64,000 nt of DNA from Candidozyma auris (GCF_003013715.1 NC_072814.1:1054001-1118000); one strand, 5' to 3'; shown: positions 39,940-50,550, numbered from the stretch's first letter. Numbers and translations are program-made. The notes: generated by a model not told the origin, from the letters alone.

Positions 39940-40856
39940 AAGCAGCTATAATCCTAGGATTCGATTAAGTTCTCTAGCAAGGAAACAAAATATAAGAAAA
40001 GTGGCTCATACTTATAGTCGAATGAAAGGGGTCAAGAGAATCTAGAAGATGCAAGCGCATATAAGATTTCCAATGTTTCATGGGGAAATCTTACCTGTTC
40101 AGGTATTCTGGCTTCGTCTAGCTATCGTCTAAGCAGTCTCTTTTCACCAAACCTGCACTCTTGAAACCTGATGCACCACGCCCTCTGCACTTTAAACTCA
40201 AGTTGTGCACCAGGTTTTAGGTGTACGGGTTCAGGATTAATCAAGACTGAAACATCCTAGATCATTGATACACCGTATTAGGGATAGGCCTGAAACATGG
40301 CTTACGACAAAGAGGAAGGAGTTATCTATTTATGAAACTTCTTGACCTTATTCCCCACAATTCTTTGCCTATAAATATTGGCCTTTTTTCACTACTTTAT
40401 TCTCCTTAGGGGAATACTCATTCAATACCATTCTAGGTTTATAGTGAATCTCAATATGTTTCCAAGCTACCCTGGTAACGTTTGATTCCCTTATGTGGAT
40501 ACACATACTCATACTGCTTCCACTGATGAAAAGGTCACGTGCGAAGTCACGTTGGCCTTGGAATATCTCGAACAACTCACTATGAATTCACAGTTAGTGT
40601 TACCCGGGCGGTTTCATGAAATTTGGATTCAAAGTAGGTCATGCTCAAAGAAATATATAAGAAGTGTCTTTTTCACCCCATTGGACAAAAACTTGTCAAT
40701 AATAATAAAACAGACCTCTAACTATGAATTTTCTGCTCCAACTCTGACTGCCGCACCCACCTTCTCGGCGCGCGCCTTTCATATTCCATCAGTCAAACAA
40801 ATCCTCACATACACGATTATCACCTTAACCTACCTCCAGTCCTTCCCCATATAATC
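39940..40856. other. NPL6 upstream region with inverted repeat
   Basis: About 0.9 kb. Contains AAACCTGATGCAC / GTGCACCAGGTTT (see repeat) and CACGTG at about 40537. No gene recognised. Confidence 0.55.
40164..40217. repeat. 13-bp inverted repeat
   Basis: Arms 40164-40176 and 40205-40217 are reverse complements at 12 of 13 positions, with a 28-nt spacer. Further AAACCTG copies lie just upstream. Confidence 0.7.
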
Positions 40857-42173
40857 ATGTCTGCATCCCCCCTGGATCAAGAGAATGACTCTGCTAGATC
40901 ACCTAGGCATCTGAGGACCCAAAGGGTCAGTTTAGCCGGTCTAGACCTCGACCCAGAGGCAGACGATGAAGAGTACAAGGAAGGAGAGGATTTTGACGAG
41001 TCAGGAGTGAAAGAGGATGATGAGGATGCCGATGTCAACGACGATGATGACGAAGAAAATGCTGATGACGATGATGACGACGATGAAGTTGTTAAAGTTG
41101 GCAGACCAAGAGGTAGGAAGAGAAAAGCCGCTGCCAGTGACGACTTGGATAACGAGGATGAGGAAAAGAAAGACGACTTGGAATCCGACGTGAAAGATGA
41201 GGCTGCCGCAGACGGAGAGCCACCAAAGAAAAAGGGCAAGAAGAGAGGAAGAAAGCCTAAGATTCCTAGACCAGATGATGTTCATTACGATGATAAGGGG
41301 AACGAACTCAATGTGAAGAACGACGAAATTGTCTTGGACTACGAGGATCCCAAAGGTCTCGAGAAGGTCGACGAGTTGGGCAATTTAAAAGGTGACAGAA
41401 AGTACAGAGTGAAGACATTTACCTTGTTGGACAAAGGTGATCGGTTGTACATGGTGTCCACGGAGCCTGCTCGTATATTGGGCTACAGAGACTCGTACTT
41501 ATTGTTCAAGAATCACCTGTCCTTATTTAAGAAAGTCTGCACCCATGAGGAAAAGATGGACTTGATTGATCGTCATTTAATCCCCACTTCCTACAAGGGT
41601 AGATCAGTGAATCTTGTGACTGCCCGTTCCATGTTCAGGCAATTTGGAGCAAAGATGATTATAGGTGGTAAAAAAGTCATTGACGATTTTGCTGAGCAGG
41701 AGGCTATTGACCGTGGTGACGTTGCTGGTGAGTATGCTGATCCAGAGGAGGCCACGGCGTCCAACAGAGCTGCCAGTTACGGTGCGGGTGAGAATGCGGT
41801 TGCAGGCTCTGCTTTGATCAACTACCAGAGTGATCACACATGGATGTACCAAGTGGCCAAACAGACTGCAGATTTCAACAGCTCATTGACAGAGCTGAGG
41901 AATCAAGTCTGGCTAAGAGGAATCAAGGACACTTATAGTGGTTTCAACTTCTACCCTCAAGGAAGTCAACCCAAGAAAGCTGTGTTTAAAAAAGTGGCCA
42001 GCAATACTGATGGCCTCAAGAGTTCTCTTGTTTTTTACAACCCAGACATCCGTCGAAAAGTCACCGGACTAGCCACGATACCAAACGAAATTTTTGAAGA
42101 TATAGAGGACGAGGAGATAAAAAAGGCTATTCTCGAACAACAAGCTTACGAAAGAGCTGCCGTAAGGCTTTGA
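40857..42173 (+). CDS. NPL6: Rsc7/Npl6, RSC chromatin-remodelling subunit
   Basis: 438 codons. The N-terminal 150 residues are acidic (long Asp/Glu runs) with two AT-hook-like basic motifs (GRPRGRKRK and KKRGRKPKIPRP). Residues about 165-300 carry the conserved Npl6/Swp82 domain: DYEDPKGLEKVDELGNLKGD, YRVKTFTL, GDRLYMVSTEPARILGYRDSYLLF, IPTSYKGRSVNLVTARSMFRQFGAKMI. Npl6 is part of the fungal RSC module (Rsc3, Rsc30, Htl1, Ldb7) that positions nucleosomes at promoters. Length equals the S. cerevisiae protein (435). It is convergent with the zinc-finger gene, 81 bp apart. Confidence 0.93.
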   Translation: MSASPLDQENDSARSPRHLRTQRVSLAGLDLDPEADDEEYKEGEDFDESGVKEDDEDADVNDDDDEENADDDDDDDEVVKVGRPRGRKRKAAASDDLDNEDEEKKDDLESDVKDEAAADGEPPKKKGKKRGRKPKIPRPDDVHYDDKGNELNVKNDEIVLDYEDPKGLEKVDELGNLKGDRKYRVKTFTLLDKGDRLYMVSTEPARILGYRDSYLLFKNHLSLFKKVCTHEEKMDLIDRHLIPTSYKGRSVNLVTARSMFRQFGAKMIIGGKKVIDDFAEQEAIDRGDVAGEYADPEEATASNRAASYGAGENAVAGSALINYQSDHTWMYQVAKQTADFNSSLTELRNQVWLRGIKDTYSGFNFYPQGSQPKKAVFKKVASNTDGLKSSLVFYNPDIRRKVTGLATIPNEIFEDIEDEEIKKAILEQQAYERAAVRL

Positions 42174-42254
42174 TTCAGTAAGCTTGCGAGCTGTATAATA
42201 ATTGAATGTACTATAAGAAGCTACCTTCCAGAATGTCAGAATGTCCTTTCCATG

Positions 42255-43826
42255 CTATACAACATCAATCATAGGCTCACCTTCCTCTCCCGAAAGCCCC
42301 TCTTCGTCATCAAACTCTAAGCTGCCATCTGGCCCCTCACGGGCACCACCCTTATTCATATGAGCACGAAGCTCGAAGTCCACCTTGGTCTTCCTGCGAC
42401 CAACATGGACGGTGATGTCGCCCTCATCGACAATCTCTGCGTGCTTTTTTGAGTATGCAACTTCAGCCTTGGCTTCCTTACCCGAAATACGATGATTTAC
42501 TCGTATGTGCTTAGCCAAAGTGTCATGACGGGTGAATATTCTGGGACCCATGACAGGGTCTTGCCTAACACAAACAAAGCATTTGAAGAGCTTCTTCTTC
42601 TTCAGGTGAACTGTGTCTTGATGTCTTATCAATTCGTACTTCCTGGAGAATCTTCTGAGACACAATTTACCGGGCTCTTCTGCTGAAGGTAACTGACACT
42701 CGTGAATGACGTCAGGATCATAATTGGCAGAACGTGCGCTTGCTGGTTTCAAGTCTGGCTTCTTGATGACACGATGTGCAGCTAACTTCTCGTCTACCTT
42801 CAACTTGCGTTTTTCCTTCGAACTCACCTTGCCGTCCGCACTTACTCGTTCATTAACAAAGTGATCATCATTGTCTCCATGATCTTCATCGCCTGGAGCC
42901 AACATCTCGGATATACGGCGTTTTCTCTCGCTTTTGCGATTTGCTCTAAGAGTGTAGAATCTATCAGCGGTAGCTGATGAGTGTTGAATGTGTCTATACT
43001 TGAAAGGAGCGTAGTTAAGAACGAATTTTGAGTAGCATTCGTGAAAGTCAAAGTTGATTAGTTTTAAAAACTTTAATATGTCCAAATTTCGATTGAGCAA
43101 ATTGTAAACTTCCCAGTAGTTGAGATTGATCATGAGACAAGTGAGGAAGCTTATCGCTTTGGTAGAAAAATCTGTCTTTGAAGCCATCATCGAACACTTA
43201 AGAAGAGCGTCAAAGCATTGCTCCACAACAATATATAGCTGAGAAGAAGTAGGGTCTGTAGTGGAAGCGTAAAGAGTTATGTTCTTGCTCAACTCCTCAA
43301 ATTTGTCCTCAAGATCAACTTTCTGGGTCAGGTCAAGCTGGTCCTCATACAAAAGAAAACATATCTGTTTTATAAGCTCTGCGTATTCAAACACGTTCTG
43401 TGGCATCGCCTGACTGGCAATGCTAACGATAAAGGACATGTTATATCTTCCCAGCAGGAGGAGTGCTTCGGTGTACGTCGAGTCGCCTCTCGCAAAGTCA
43501 GAGACATTTGGAAGAAATTTGTGAGGCTTTCTGGGCTTCAGGGCCCTTCTTTCGCTATGTATTTGGGTGGGACTTTGCGTGACGGCAAATCGAGAATTGG
43601 GTGATTGTGAGGTAATATGCATATCAGATGTAGGTAATGGCTGCACTTGATGAGGAGCTGGCGCACTGCCTTGCTGAGGTAAGTTGGAGTCTTTGGCGGT
43701 CTCATTGGAGCCATCAGCAATAGAAGTCACCGCAGAGGAGACTGTAAGGGGGTCCTCTGATGTCGGATACGTGAATGAGGACTCATAACTAGGTATATCC
43801 GCTGAACTCCGTAGAACCTCGCTCAT
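42255..43826 (-). CDS. Two-finger C2H2 transcription factor, Rpn4-like
   Basis: 523 codons. Residues 1-100 are Ser/Thr/Pro/Gln-rich; 105-280 are helical and include LNYWEVYNLL near 235-244. The C-terminus has two atypical C2H2 fingers: C377-C389-H402-H407 (FSRKYELIRHQDTVH) and C416-C419-H440-H445 (CFVC...FTRHDTLAKHIRVNH). The long Cys-Cys spacing in finger 1 and the paired layout resemble Rpn4, the proteasome-gene activator, but this is from memory and the N-terminal helical region is not diagnostic. It shares the helical region with the adjacent downstream-coordinate gene (44423-46491), so the two look like tandem paralogs. Acidic patches near 505-518 could be an activation domain. Confidence 0.65.
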   Translation of the reverse strand: MSEVLRSSADIPSYESSFTYPTSEDPLTVSSAVTSIADGSNETAKDSNLPQQGSAPAPHQVQPLPTSDMHITSQSPNSRFAVTQSPTQIHSERRALKPRKPHKFLPNVSDFARGDSTYTEALLLLGRYNMSFIVSIASQAMPQNVFEYAELIKQICFLLYEDQLDLTQKVDLEDKFEELSKNITLYASTTDPTSSQLYIVVEQCFDALLKCSMMASKTDFSTKAISFLTCLMINLNYWEVYNLLNRNLDILKFLKLINFDFHECYSKFVLNYAPFKYRHIQHSSATADRFYTLRANRKSERKRRISEMLAPGDEDHGDNDDHFVNERVSADGKVSSKEKRKLKVDEKLAAHRVIKKPDLKPASARSANYDPDVIHECQLPSAEEPGKLCLRRFSRKYELIRHQDTVHLKKKKLFKCFVCVRQDPVMGPRIFTRHDTLAKHIRVNHRISGKEAKAEVAYSKKHAEIVDEGDITVHVGRRKTKVDFELRAHMNKGGAREGPDGSLEFDDEEGLSGEEGEPMIDVV

Positions 43827-44422
43827 GATTTTGTGTATGTGTAAGAGCTCTTAGGATCCCAGTTTGTTGAGGATTATAACAATAATGGGGAACTCTTTTG
43901 TTGTGTCCCTATGTTTCGCCTGAAGGTGTGGCTAAGATATAGTGGTAACCGAAAAAGGGACACTTTTGATGGTATCAAAAAGCGTTGGATACCTTTTTTT
44001 TTTCGTCTATACCCTAGAGTGATTCGACTTAGGTATAAAGCCCACAACAGCTGATATTAGGAACAAATTAAGCAAATTAGTGGCACTTTCTTTGTGGATG
44101 GAGTGACTGCAAAATGAGGATTTGCGGGTTCCAAAAAATAGGTTTGTGGTGGTCGCACGACCATCAACACCAGACGATAAATGACAGTTTCGGCAAAGTG
44201 AAGCATAATGACAACATTGGAAACGGTGGTTGATGTCGTATCTACGTATTATTGAGGTTATCCCGTCTACTGATTTCCTGCTTTCTTCTAAACTACTGTT
44301 GGCCATTTTTTTTTTCCTCTCACACTACAATTTTGCAGCCATTCTTGAGCCTGACCAGGGTGCATTCTGCCTGCCTGTCGAGTAAGTTATATACAGTACA
44401 AAAAACAGGATTTTGCAACCAT
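43827..44422. other. Intergenic region between tandem paralogs
   Basis: Promoter of the C2H2 gene with two strict recurrent elements only 80 bp apart (44330-44343 and 44410-44424), the tightest same-orientation pair in the window. Poly-T run near 44308. Confidence 0.6.
44330..44343 (+). promoter_or_regulatory. Recurrent element copy (TGCAG variant)
   Basis: ATTTTGCAGCCATT, about 500 bp upstream of the C2H2 gene. Confidence 0.55.
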
Positions 44423-44424
44423 TT
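44410..44424 (+). promoter_or_regulatory. Recurrent element copy (TGCAA variant)
   Basis: ATTTTGCAACCATTT; its last two bases fall in the stop codon of the upstream tandem gene. Confidence 0.55.
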
Positions 44425-46491
44425 AAACTCCTAGGTTCGGCTCTTCTTCTTGCCCTTGCGGCACTTTTCTATGGATTCCTTGAGGAGATTGTGTCAGCTC
44501 TTGCTGGCTTGAGCGAGACAGAGGTGATGCATGTTGCTGTTGTTGTTGTGAGCGTTGTTGATACCCATGAGGCGACATAAACTGAAGGCCCATGGGTTGA
44601 AAGTGGTGCTGGTGCTGAAATTGTGGACTGTGAGAATGCTGACCCTGAATTCCTTGAGGCCGTGGTCCCAATTGAGGGTTGAATGTTTGTGGAAAAGGCA
44701 TCTGCACATACATTCTGCCATCAGGGCCATACATTGGTAGGCCGTATGGAGGAGGGGGCGGGTATCCCCCTTGAAAGCTAAACTGCTGAATTTGTGGACT
44801 TCCCTCTTGTCCATCTTCATTCTGTGGTGGCGATACTATCGATGGTGGTGGTAAGGATGCAAATGTCTGAAATTGAGGCAGTGAATAATGCGCTCCAACT
44901 TGCCTCATTGATGGATCGAAGTAAGGCAGCCTTGCTGGGTCATACTGTGGTGGGTATTGAACAGATGCTGGGACTGGAGCCTTCGAGATAAATGAAGGTG
45001 GCTGCGGTAGAATCTTGGTGGCATCGTCAGGATTCGAGCCTTGTGGTGTATGTTCTGGTACCGGTCTTTTAGGCTGAGGTCTCATAGCAGGTGATTGTCG
45101 TTGAGCATCTGAACCTGTTGATGTACTTACCGGCTCTTGTGTTTGTGAAGGTAAAGATGGCCCAAACTTCCCTGGCAATTGAGTTGTCGGTGGTATTCCA
45201 CCTAAGGTGAATGTATGAGGCGGTTGCCCGGGAAGCACATTGCGGAGGGTATGATATTTTGTTGAAGGACTGACAACCATGGCTTTGTTTAGATGCTTGC
45301 CAGCTGAAGACTTTTGCATCAATCTTGAGTGCATTGATGGGACAAATCTTTGCTCTGATTTTGACAGGAGCTCCTTTTGGACGGCCTCGATCTCCTCTCT
45401 CGTCATCTTTTCTGCCTCATCTGTATTATACCCCTCATCGTCATCGTTCTCAGCCAATTCTTTACCCTCTTTGTCTATTTCCTTCGCAGTCATTTCATGG
45501 AAGGTAAATTGCTTTCGTTTCAGAACAACTGTCGACGTAATTGGTTTATGACGCCCAGAGGGTGACTCTTGAATAAAAGTCGTCACGATCTCGTTGGATT
45601 TCGGTGGGCGAACCTTTTGTTTCTTCTTTGCTTGCATTTTGTTTAAGCGTATATCGATGTAGTTGTCAATGCGAAGTCGCTGGTATTTCTGGTCTATCAC
45701 GTCTGGATTCATTGTATGATAAGAAAAGTTGTAGAATGGGAAAGGAAAAGGATATTGAAAGCCTTGTCTTAGATTAAAACCCATATAGTTCTCCGGAGGA
45801 GACACAATATGCCCAAAGGGAGTCTCCGTCACCTCAATATCAATGAGCAGCAAAAAGTAATCAAGATTGGGAATCATATGTAGAAGGTGATAAATTTCCC
45901 AGCACTCGAGACTGTAGAATAGGTTCACGACAAATTTGGTGACCTGCGATGAGAGTGATAAGTTGAGGTACAGTGAGCAAAACTTTACAAGGTCAGCATA
46001 GTTGACCATTAGGATCTCTGAAAGATAATTCCGCGGATAATACTGAGTGAACGCCTTCAGCGGCTGGGGAATGGCTTGTGTAACGCTTTTGAGTGCTTGC
46101 TCATAGAATTCTTTGACTGAGTCGTCCGGCTTTCCTCGAAGAAGCTCCTCAAGGATCTGAGAAAGGCGAATGGTGCACTGACTAATGCTCAAACTGTCAG
46201 TCCACTCAATATCTGTATACACGGGATCTTCTGTTTCAATGTCCACCTTACTCTCAGACTGTGATGGTGACAATATGGGCTTCTCATTGACGCTTTCTCG
46301 GCTGTTCTGAACCACATTCTGCGATGTCGCTGACGTTAGTGTCTTTTGTGGCAGTTGCTGAACTTGTTCATGCACACCTTGTGGATTTATTTCGTGGGAA
46401 GCTGACCCTGAGCCCTTGAAAGTTAGTGAAAACTCGAAATTTTATGTATTTTACCTGAGTGACATACCTCTGAATGTGCTGTCGCAGCCAT
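44423..46491 (-). CDS. Spliced paralog-like protein with P/Q-rich tail (intron 46415-46467)
   Basis: The long frame has no ATG at its 5' end. A short exon 1 (46491-46468, MAATAHSE) joins it through a 53-nt intron with donor GTATGT, branch CACTAAC and acceptor TTTCAAG, giving 671 residues. After about 85 residues a helical region follows, including YSLECWEIYHLLH, which aligns with LNYWEVYNLLN of the adjacent C2H2 gene; both are followed by a Lys/Arg-rich block. No zinc finger is present. The C-terminal half is low complexity, rich in Pro, Gln, His and Gly (YPPPPPYGLPMYGP, QQQQQ), suggesting a condensate-prone activator or co-regulator. Function unknown. The start codon lies inside a recurrent-element variant. 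Confidence 0.75.
46415..46467 (-). other. Intron in the P/Q-rich gene
   Basis: Minus strand GTATGT...CACTAACTTTCAAG, 53 nt, phase 0. Supplies the missing ATG exon. Confidence 0.82.
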
Positions 46492-46493
46492 TC
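46480..46493 (+). promoter_or_regulatory. Recurrent element variant at a start codon
   Basis: TGTCGCAGCCATTC (one deviation from TTY). The CAT at 46489-46491 is the start codon of the spliced gene on the minus strand. Confidence 0.4.
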
Positions 46494-47103
46494 TGTGACG
46501 GTTTCTTGGGCACTATTTATTCAAGAATGGTGTGTCAAATTCGGCGCCGCGAATACCTCCACTTCTAATTATTCAAGTGTACCAAGGAAATTTGTTCTCG
46601 TTGGATATCCTTCGTTGACAGATGTTGCAAGATTCAGAACTTTGGCTGCCAAGTTAGAATCGCAGGGTATTCTTAGTTGCAAGCTCGGCGCTCTGTGCAG
46701 GCCGGTACATTGAATACAACTGATTGGAGTTACTCGGGGAAGAACAGGACTAGTCTTATGGAAGCTCAAAAATATATATGTTGCTTACGAGAACATTGCC
46801 ACCTTCTTCTTGAATTTCATATGCTGGAACCGGTTTCGTCAAAACTTTGCCTTGTCGCACGACTTTTTTGCAGCCATTTCCTTTTGCCGTCTGTTACTAA
46901 CAATGGAGGCTTTCATGGGCCAATCTCGGCATCACATGGATTACAGTCCATGTAAGAATGATCATTATAGCGTTCAATGAGCATTTAGACGAGGTCCCGA
47001 ATTTTGCAATCTCCTGCTGAATTTGAGTTATGTGTTTCACTGACGATATGTACCACAAAACGCGAATACCTCTACAATCTTTACCAGGATCATTGGATAA
47101 ACC
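46492..47103. other. Intergenic region upstream of the P/Q-rich gene
   Basis: About 0.6 kb between the TGL1 3' end and the spliced gene's first exon. One strict recurrent element (46864-46879); no gene. Confidence 0.6.
46864..46879 (+). promoter_or_regulatory. Recurrent element copy (TGCAG variant)
   Basis: TTTTTTGCAGCCATTT, about 375 bp upstream of the exon-1 ATG. Confidence 0.55.
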
Positions 47104-48606
47104 TTACTTACTGCCATTGGCAATGGGCACGTCAAGAGACTGCAAAACCAATGGAAACACAACAGAAGCAGCATCTCTACCCCACAAGTTGTCTAAATGT
47201 TCATGGCCAGCCACAGGGTATGATGTAGTGTACTTCTTAGGCAACTGGTTCTCCATCACCTCTATGTCCACCAACAGATCGGAGTCACCGTAGATTAAGT
47301 AGATTGGAACGTCGATGTTTTTCAATGGATACTCGATAGGATTAAGTGCTGAGAGATTCGAGTCGTCGTGGTACATCTGGAACTTTTTCGACGAGATGAT
47401 CTGAAACCAGTGGACGACAGTCTTGACTGAGGTGGTTGAGTACAAGTGAGCATAAGAACTGATTTTCTGAAGCTTGTCGATATTGAGAGCTTTCCAGTTG
47501 AACAAGACGTAGTTTGAAACATCGATCATGGTGTCAAAGAAGGGAGGGTACATGATTCTGTTCCACAATAAAACACTGGGCATGAGCACCTTTCTTGAGA
47601 AAAGCAAGTACACAAATACGGGACTAGATTTAAGCATGATGTCTAGAAGCCTCAGGTAGAGGCCGTGAGGAGTTGTAGCAGGTGATATGGCAACGATGCG
47701 CTCGATCTTCTTGTTCAAGTCAGGATTCACAGAAACACTAGCAAACGCCTGCGCCGTTCCCTGCGAGAATCCAACGTAGATCAAAGACTCCTTCTGTGTA
47801 GCTTCAAGAATATAATTAATGGTGTTTGGGATGTCGTAGAAGGCAAATTCGTCCAAAGAAAAATCCCAGAACTTCTCCAGGTTCAACTTGTGTCTTAGAT
47901 GTTTGTGAGAATACTTGTTTCCTCTGTTGTTCCCAAGCCACACGTCGTAGCCCAACTCATAGAGGACAAACGGCAAGTTTGCGTCCTTATCGATCATGGT
48001 GACCCAGATTTCCGAGCACATAAGAAGCCCATGGTGCATGTATATGACTTTTCCGTTTCTAGGCCCAGCGTTTGGCCTCGAGATTCTCTGAACAGTAAGC
48101 AAATAATCATCTGTGGTTCTGATGACCCTCAGCTCCACACGATATCCAAACACAGCGCACATCTCCAGGATATCCTTAGCGTTGAGTAGAGCGGTCATTC
48201 GATCGTACTTAACCTTATCAAACTCGTGCCCGCTCAGCAAGTACCTGTACTTGATGTCGGGCATTCCGTCGCTCAGTAGATCACCTCCAGAGGAGATGAA
48301 TCGGATCGGGGACGCGGTGAAGCTGTAAACAACTTGCAAAGTGTACGACATGAGGTTGATTGCCGTGGGAGGGAGCAACCGAGTGATCAAATTGGAGATG
48401 TACTCGAGCCAGGAAAGCAATAGCGAGATGGCCACGAGCGGCCACTCAGTAAGTGAAAGTCTGCCCAACAACGGAATATGCATGGGAACTATCTTGGAGG
48501 ATTTGGAGAGAACTGGGGTAGGTTTCAAGTTGAAGATGTTAGACACGGCTGGCAAGGTGACTACTTGGGTGCGAAAAAGCGTAGCTAAGCCGAGGATAAG
48601 AGGCAT
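47104..48606 (-). CDS. TGL1: Steryl ester hydrolase, Tgl1-like
   Basis: 500 codons from 48606. The ATG at 48483 (MHIPLLGRLSLTEWP) aligns with the first residues of S. cerevisiae Tgl1 and may be the true start. An N-terminal hydrophobic hairpin (about 53-90) anchors such enzymes to lipid droplets. The acid-lipase core has the AB-hydrolase lid block (LEMCAVFGYRVELRVIRT), oxyanion HHGLLMCS at about 191, LGNNRGN, the nucleophile elbow GFSQG (Ser281) and late YGDSDLLVD and GHEHLDNLWG for Asp and His. Tgl1/Yeh enzymes release sterols and fatty acids from steryl esters. It lacks the long C-terminal tail of S. cerevisiae Tgl1 (548). Confidence 0.9.
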   Translation of the reverse strand: MPLILGLATLFRTQVVTLPAVSNIFNLKPTPVLSKSSKIVPMHIPLLGRLSLTEWPLVAISLLLSWLEYISNLITRLLPPTAINLMSYTLQVVYSFTASPIRFISSGGDLLSDGMPDIKYRYLLSGHEFDKVKYDRMTALLNAKDILEMCAVFGYRVELRVIRTTDDYLLTVQRISRPNAGPRNGKVIYMHHGLLMCSEIWVTMIDKDANLPFVLYELGYDVWLGNNRGNKYSHKHLRHKLNLEKFWDFSLDEFAFYDIPNTINYILEATQKESLIYVGFSQGTAQAFASVSVNPDLNKKIERIVAISPATTPHGLYLRLLDIMLKSSPVFVYLLFSRKVLMPSVLLWNRIMYPPFFDTMIDVSNYVLFNWKALNIDKLQKISSYAHLYSTTSVKTVVHWFQIISSKKFQMYHDDSNLSALNPIEYPLKNIDVPIYLIYGDSDLLVDIEVMENQLPKKYTTSYPVAGHEHLDNLWGRDAASVVFPLVLQSLDVPIANGSK

Positions 48607-49065
48607 CCCCAGATATGAAGACCCAAGGGGGGATGAAGTACTGAAGATGAAAAGAAGAGGGTCAAATGACTAAGGAAATGTTAATTACTGCCATAATCCA
48701 AAAATTCAAAGGGTATGGTGCTTGTTGTAGATAATAAGTACAGGTAGTAGGAATGGTACATAGTAGGTCAGCCAGCAAGCTTAGCGCAGTATAAATTAAA
48801 CGTTTGGATACTGGAAAATGCTGGCTTATAGGGAATGGCAATGATCAACAAAAACATAGATGAAGCAAAAATGCCCTTTTTTGCTGACTTTTAAGAAGGC
48901 TCATACTGGATGACATTGCCTCTCCAGCACGTGACCGACTATCGACGGGGTAATACACCCTGTCCTTGGCCCAAGTCACTAGAAAGAGGTTATAGGGTAC
49001 AAAAGTTTTGCTTTGGTCCGGTAATTGTGTTTGGCTGCTTCTAAGGATACCTCTTCTTGTGAATT

Positions 49066-49079
49066 CAATGGCTGCAAAT
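49066..49079 (-). promoter_or_regulatory. Recurrent element copy (TGCAG variant)
   Basis: Minus strand ATTTGCAGCCATTG, 460 bp upstream of TGL1. Confidence 0.55.
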
Positions 49080-50550
49080 CAACAACTATGGGTGTTGCCC
49101 CACCACTCTAAAAAAGTAATGGGAGAAACGCGGGATACCAGTACTTAATTACCCACTCCGAGAAGCTATACACACTTCAAATACCTTCAAAAATGCAGTT
49201 TTCTCTGAAATTAAAGGATGGTGTTGCTTCCCGGGGTAAGCCGGTGCACGGGTGTCTTCTCCTATTTCCCCCAAACGCTCCATCGGAGCATCTAGAAAAG
49301 CGCCAATGGCATTGTACTAACAAAAAGCGACTGCTTGTGCTCCCAGAGAATGTATATAATAAAGTTTAGTTTTTGGCCAAAGTAAATTCTTGTACTCTTA
49401 AAAGCAGCCTCTCCATCGTCACTCTTGTAAAGCCACCTCCATCAAGCAACAAAGAATCTACAACCTCTAGAGTGAAGAATGCACAGAAGCCAATCCCCAC
49501 CAGACAAGGTAGATCCATGCTCAGGGAATCCTACAAACCGTGACTTTCATAGTCACCAAAGCCTGCAAGTGGCTACAATGAACAAATTGCCCAAAACAAA
49601 CCAAAATTGGCAAATGCTGCTCTGTCAAAGCCACGCCTTGTTCACTTCCCACCGCCAGACCAAAGCCCAGCTGAAAAGCAGCAGAAAAACGTCACCGTGC
49701 AAGTTTCATTGGCCAACACCACGGTTGACGGTTGAGCGTTAGTGCCGACCTCGGCTCCCGCTCCCACCACAAAAGCAAAACAAGAGGGCAAAAACTGCAC
49801 TTGTGTTGAGCCGCTGCCTTTATCAGATGAATCAATTGGGCAATTGCGCAGCGTTCGCACACACAAGGCTGCACCAAGTACGGGCGCCAGCGAGGTAAAA
49901 AAAGACACAAAGAGGGCACAAAAAGGGCCTCCCGCGGGCCTAAACAGGATCCCACTAGGCTCTAAACGAGCCCACGCCAGGGGAAACAAATCAGTGACTT
50001 TGCATTAAAAAAAGTCTCTAGGTATAGAGGAGAGCCTTAATTGCCTTTCATTGGTAGCCGTCCTATTTTTATTGTTTCAGTTTTTCCCCTTTGCAGTGAC
50101 CTTCTTGCTTCATCTGTAAAGTTCAAAGGCCTATGCTTCAATTGCTGCCTGCTTTCGCTGCAGCGGAGATCTCTGGTGCCCTGGTTCCTTTATGCCGCCT
50201 CTCGGTGTGTTTTTCGCGCCCTGACCCCGAGCAATTTACCTCTCCCAAGTCAGCTCTCTATCAACAGATGCCCTCCTACAACCTCCAAAAGGGCCCATTT
50301 TCACTCAATTGAATACTGCTGGAGTGTTGGGTGGACAAATACTACTTTTGTCCGTAAGTATTTTTCTCTCTGGGTCTTTCTGGGTTCCTCTGCCTTATTG
50401 TAGTGCACATTCCCAGGCGGGCCCTGGCTCTATTGGCCATATGCACAGGGCCGCTGCCAATGGCAGCTGTCAATGGCCCGGGTAGAGCTTTCCAAAAGCA
50501 GCCGCTGGGGTGTCAAAGCTGCACCTAGGGAGCGGCAGCCCCCATTTTGC

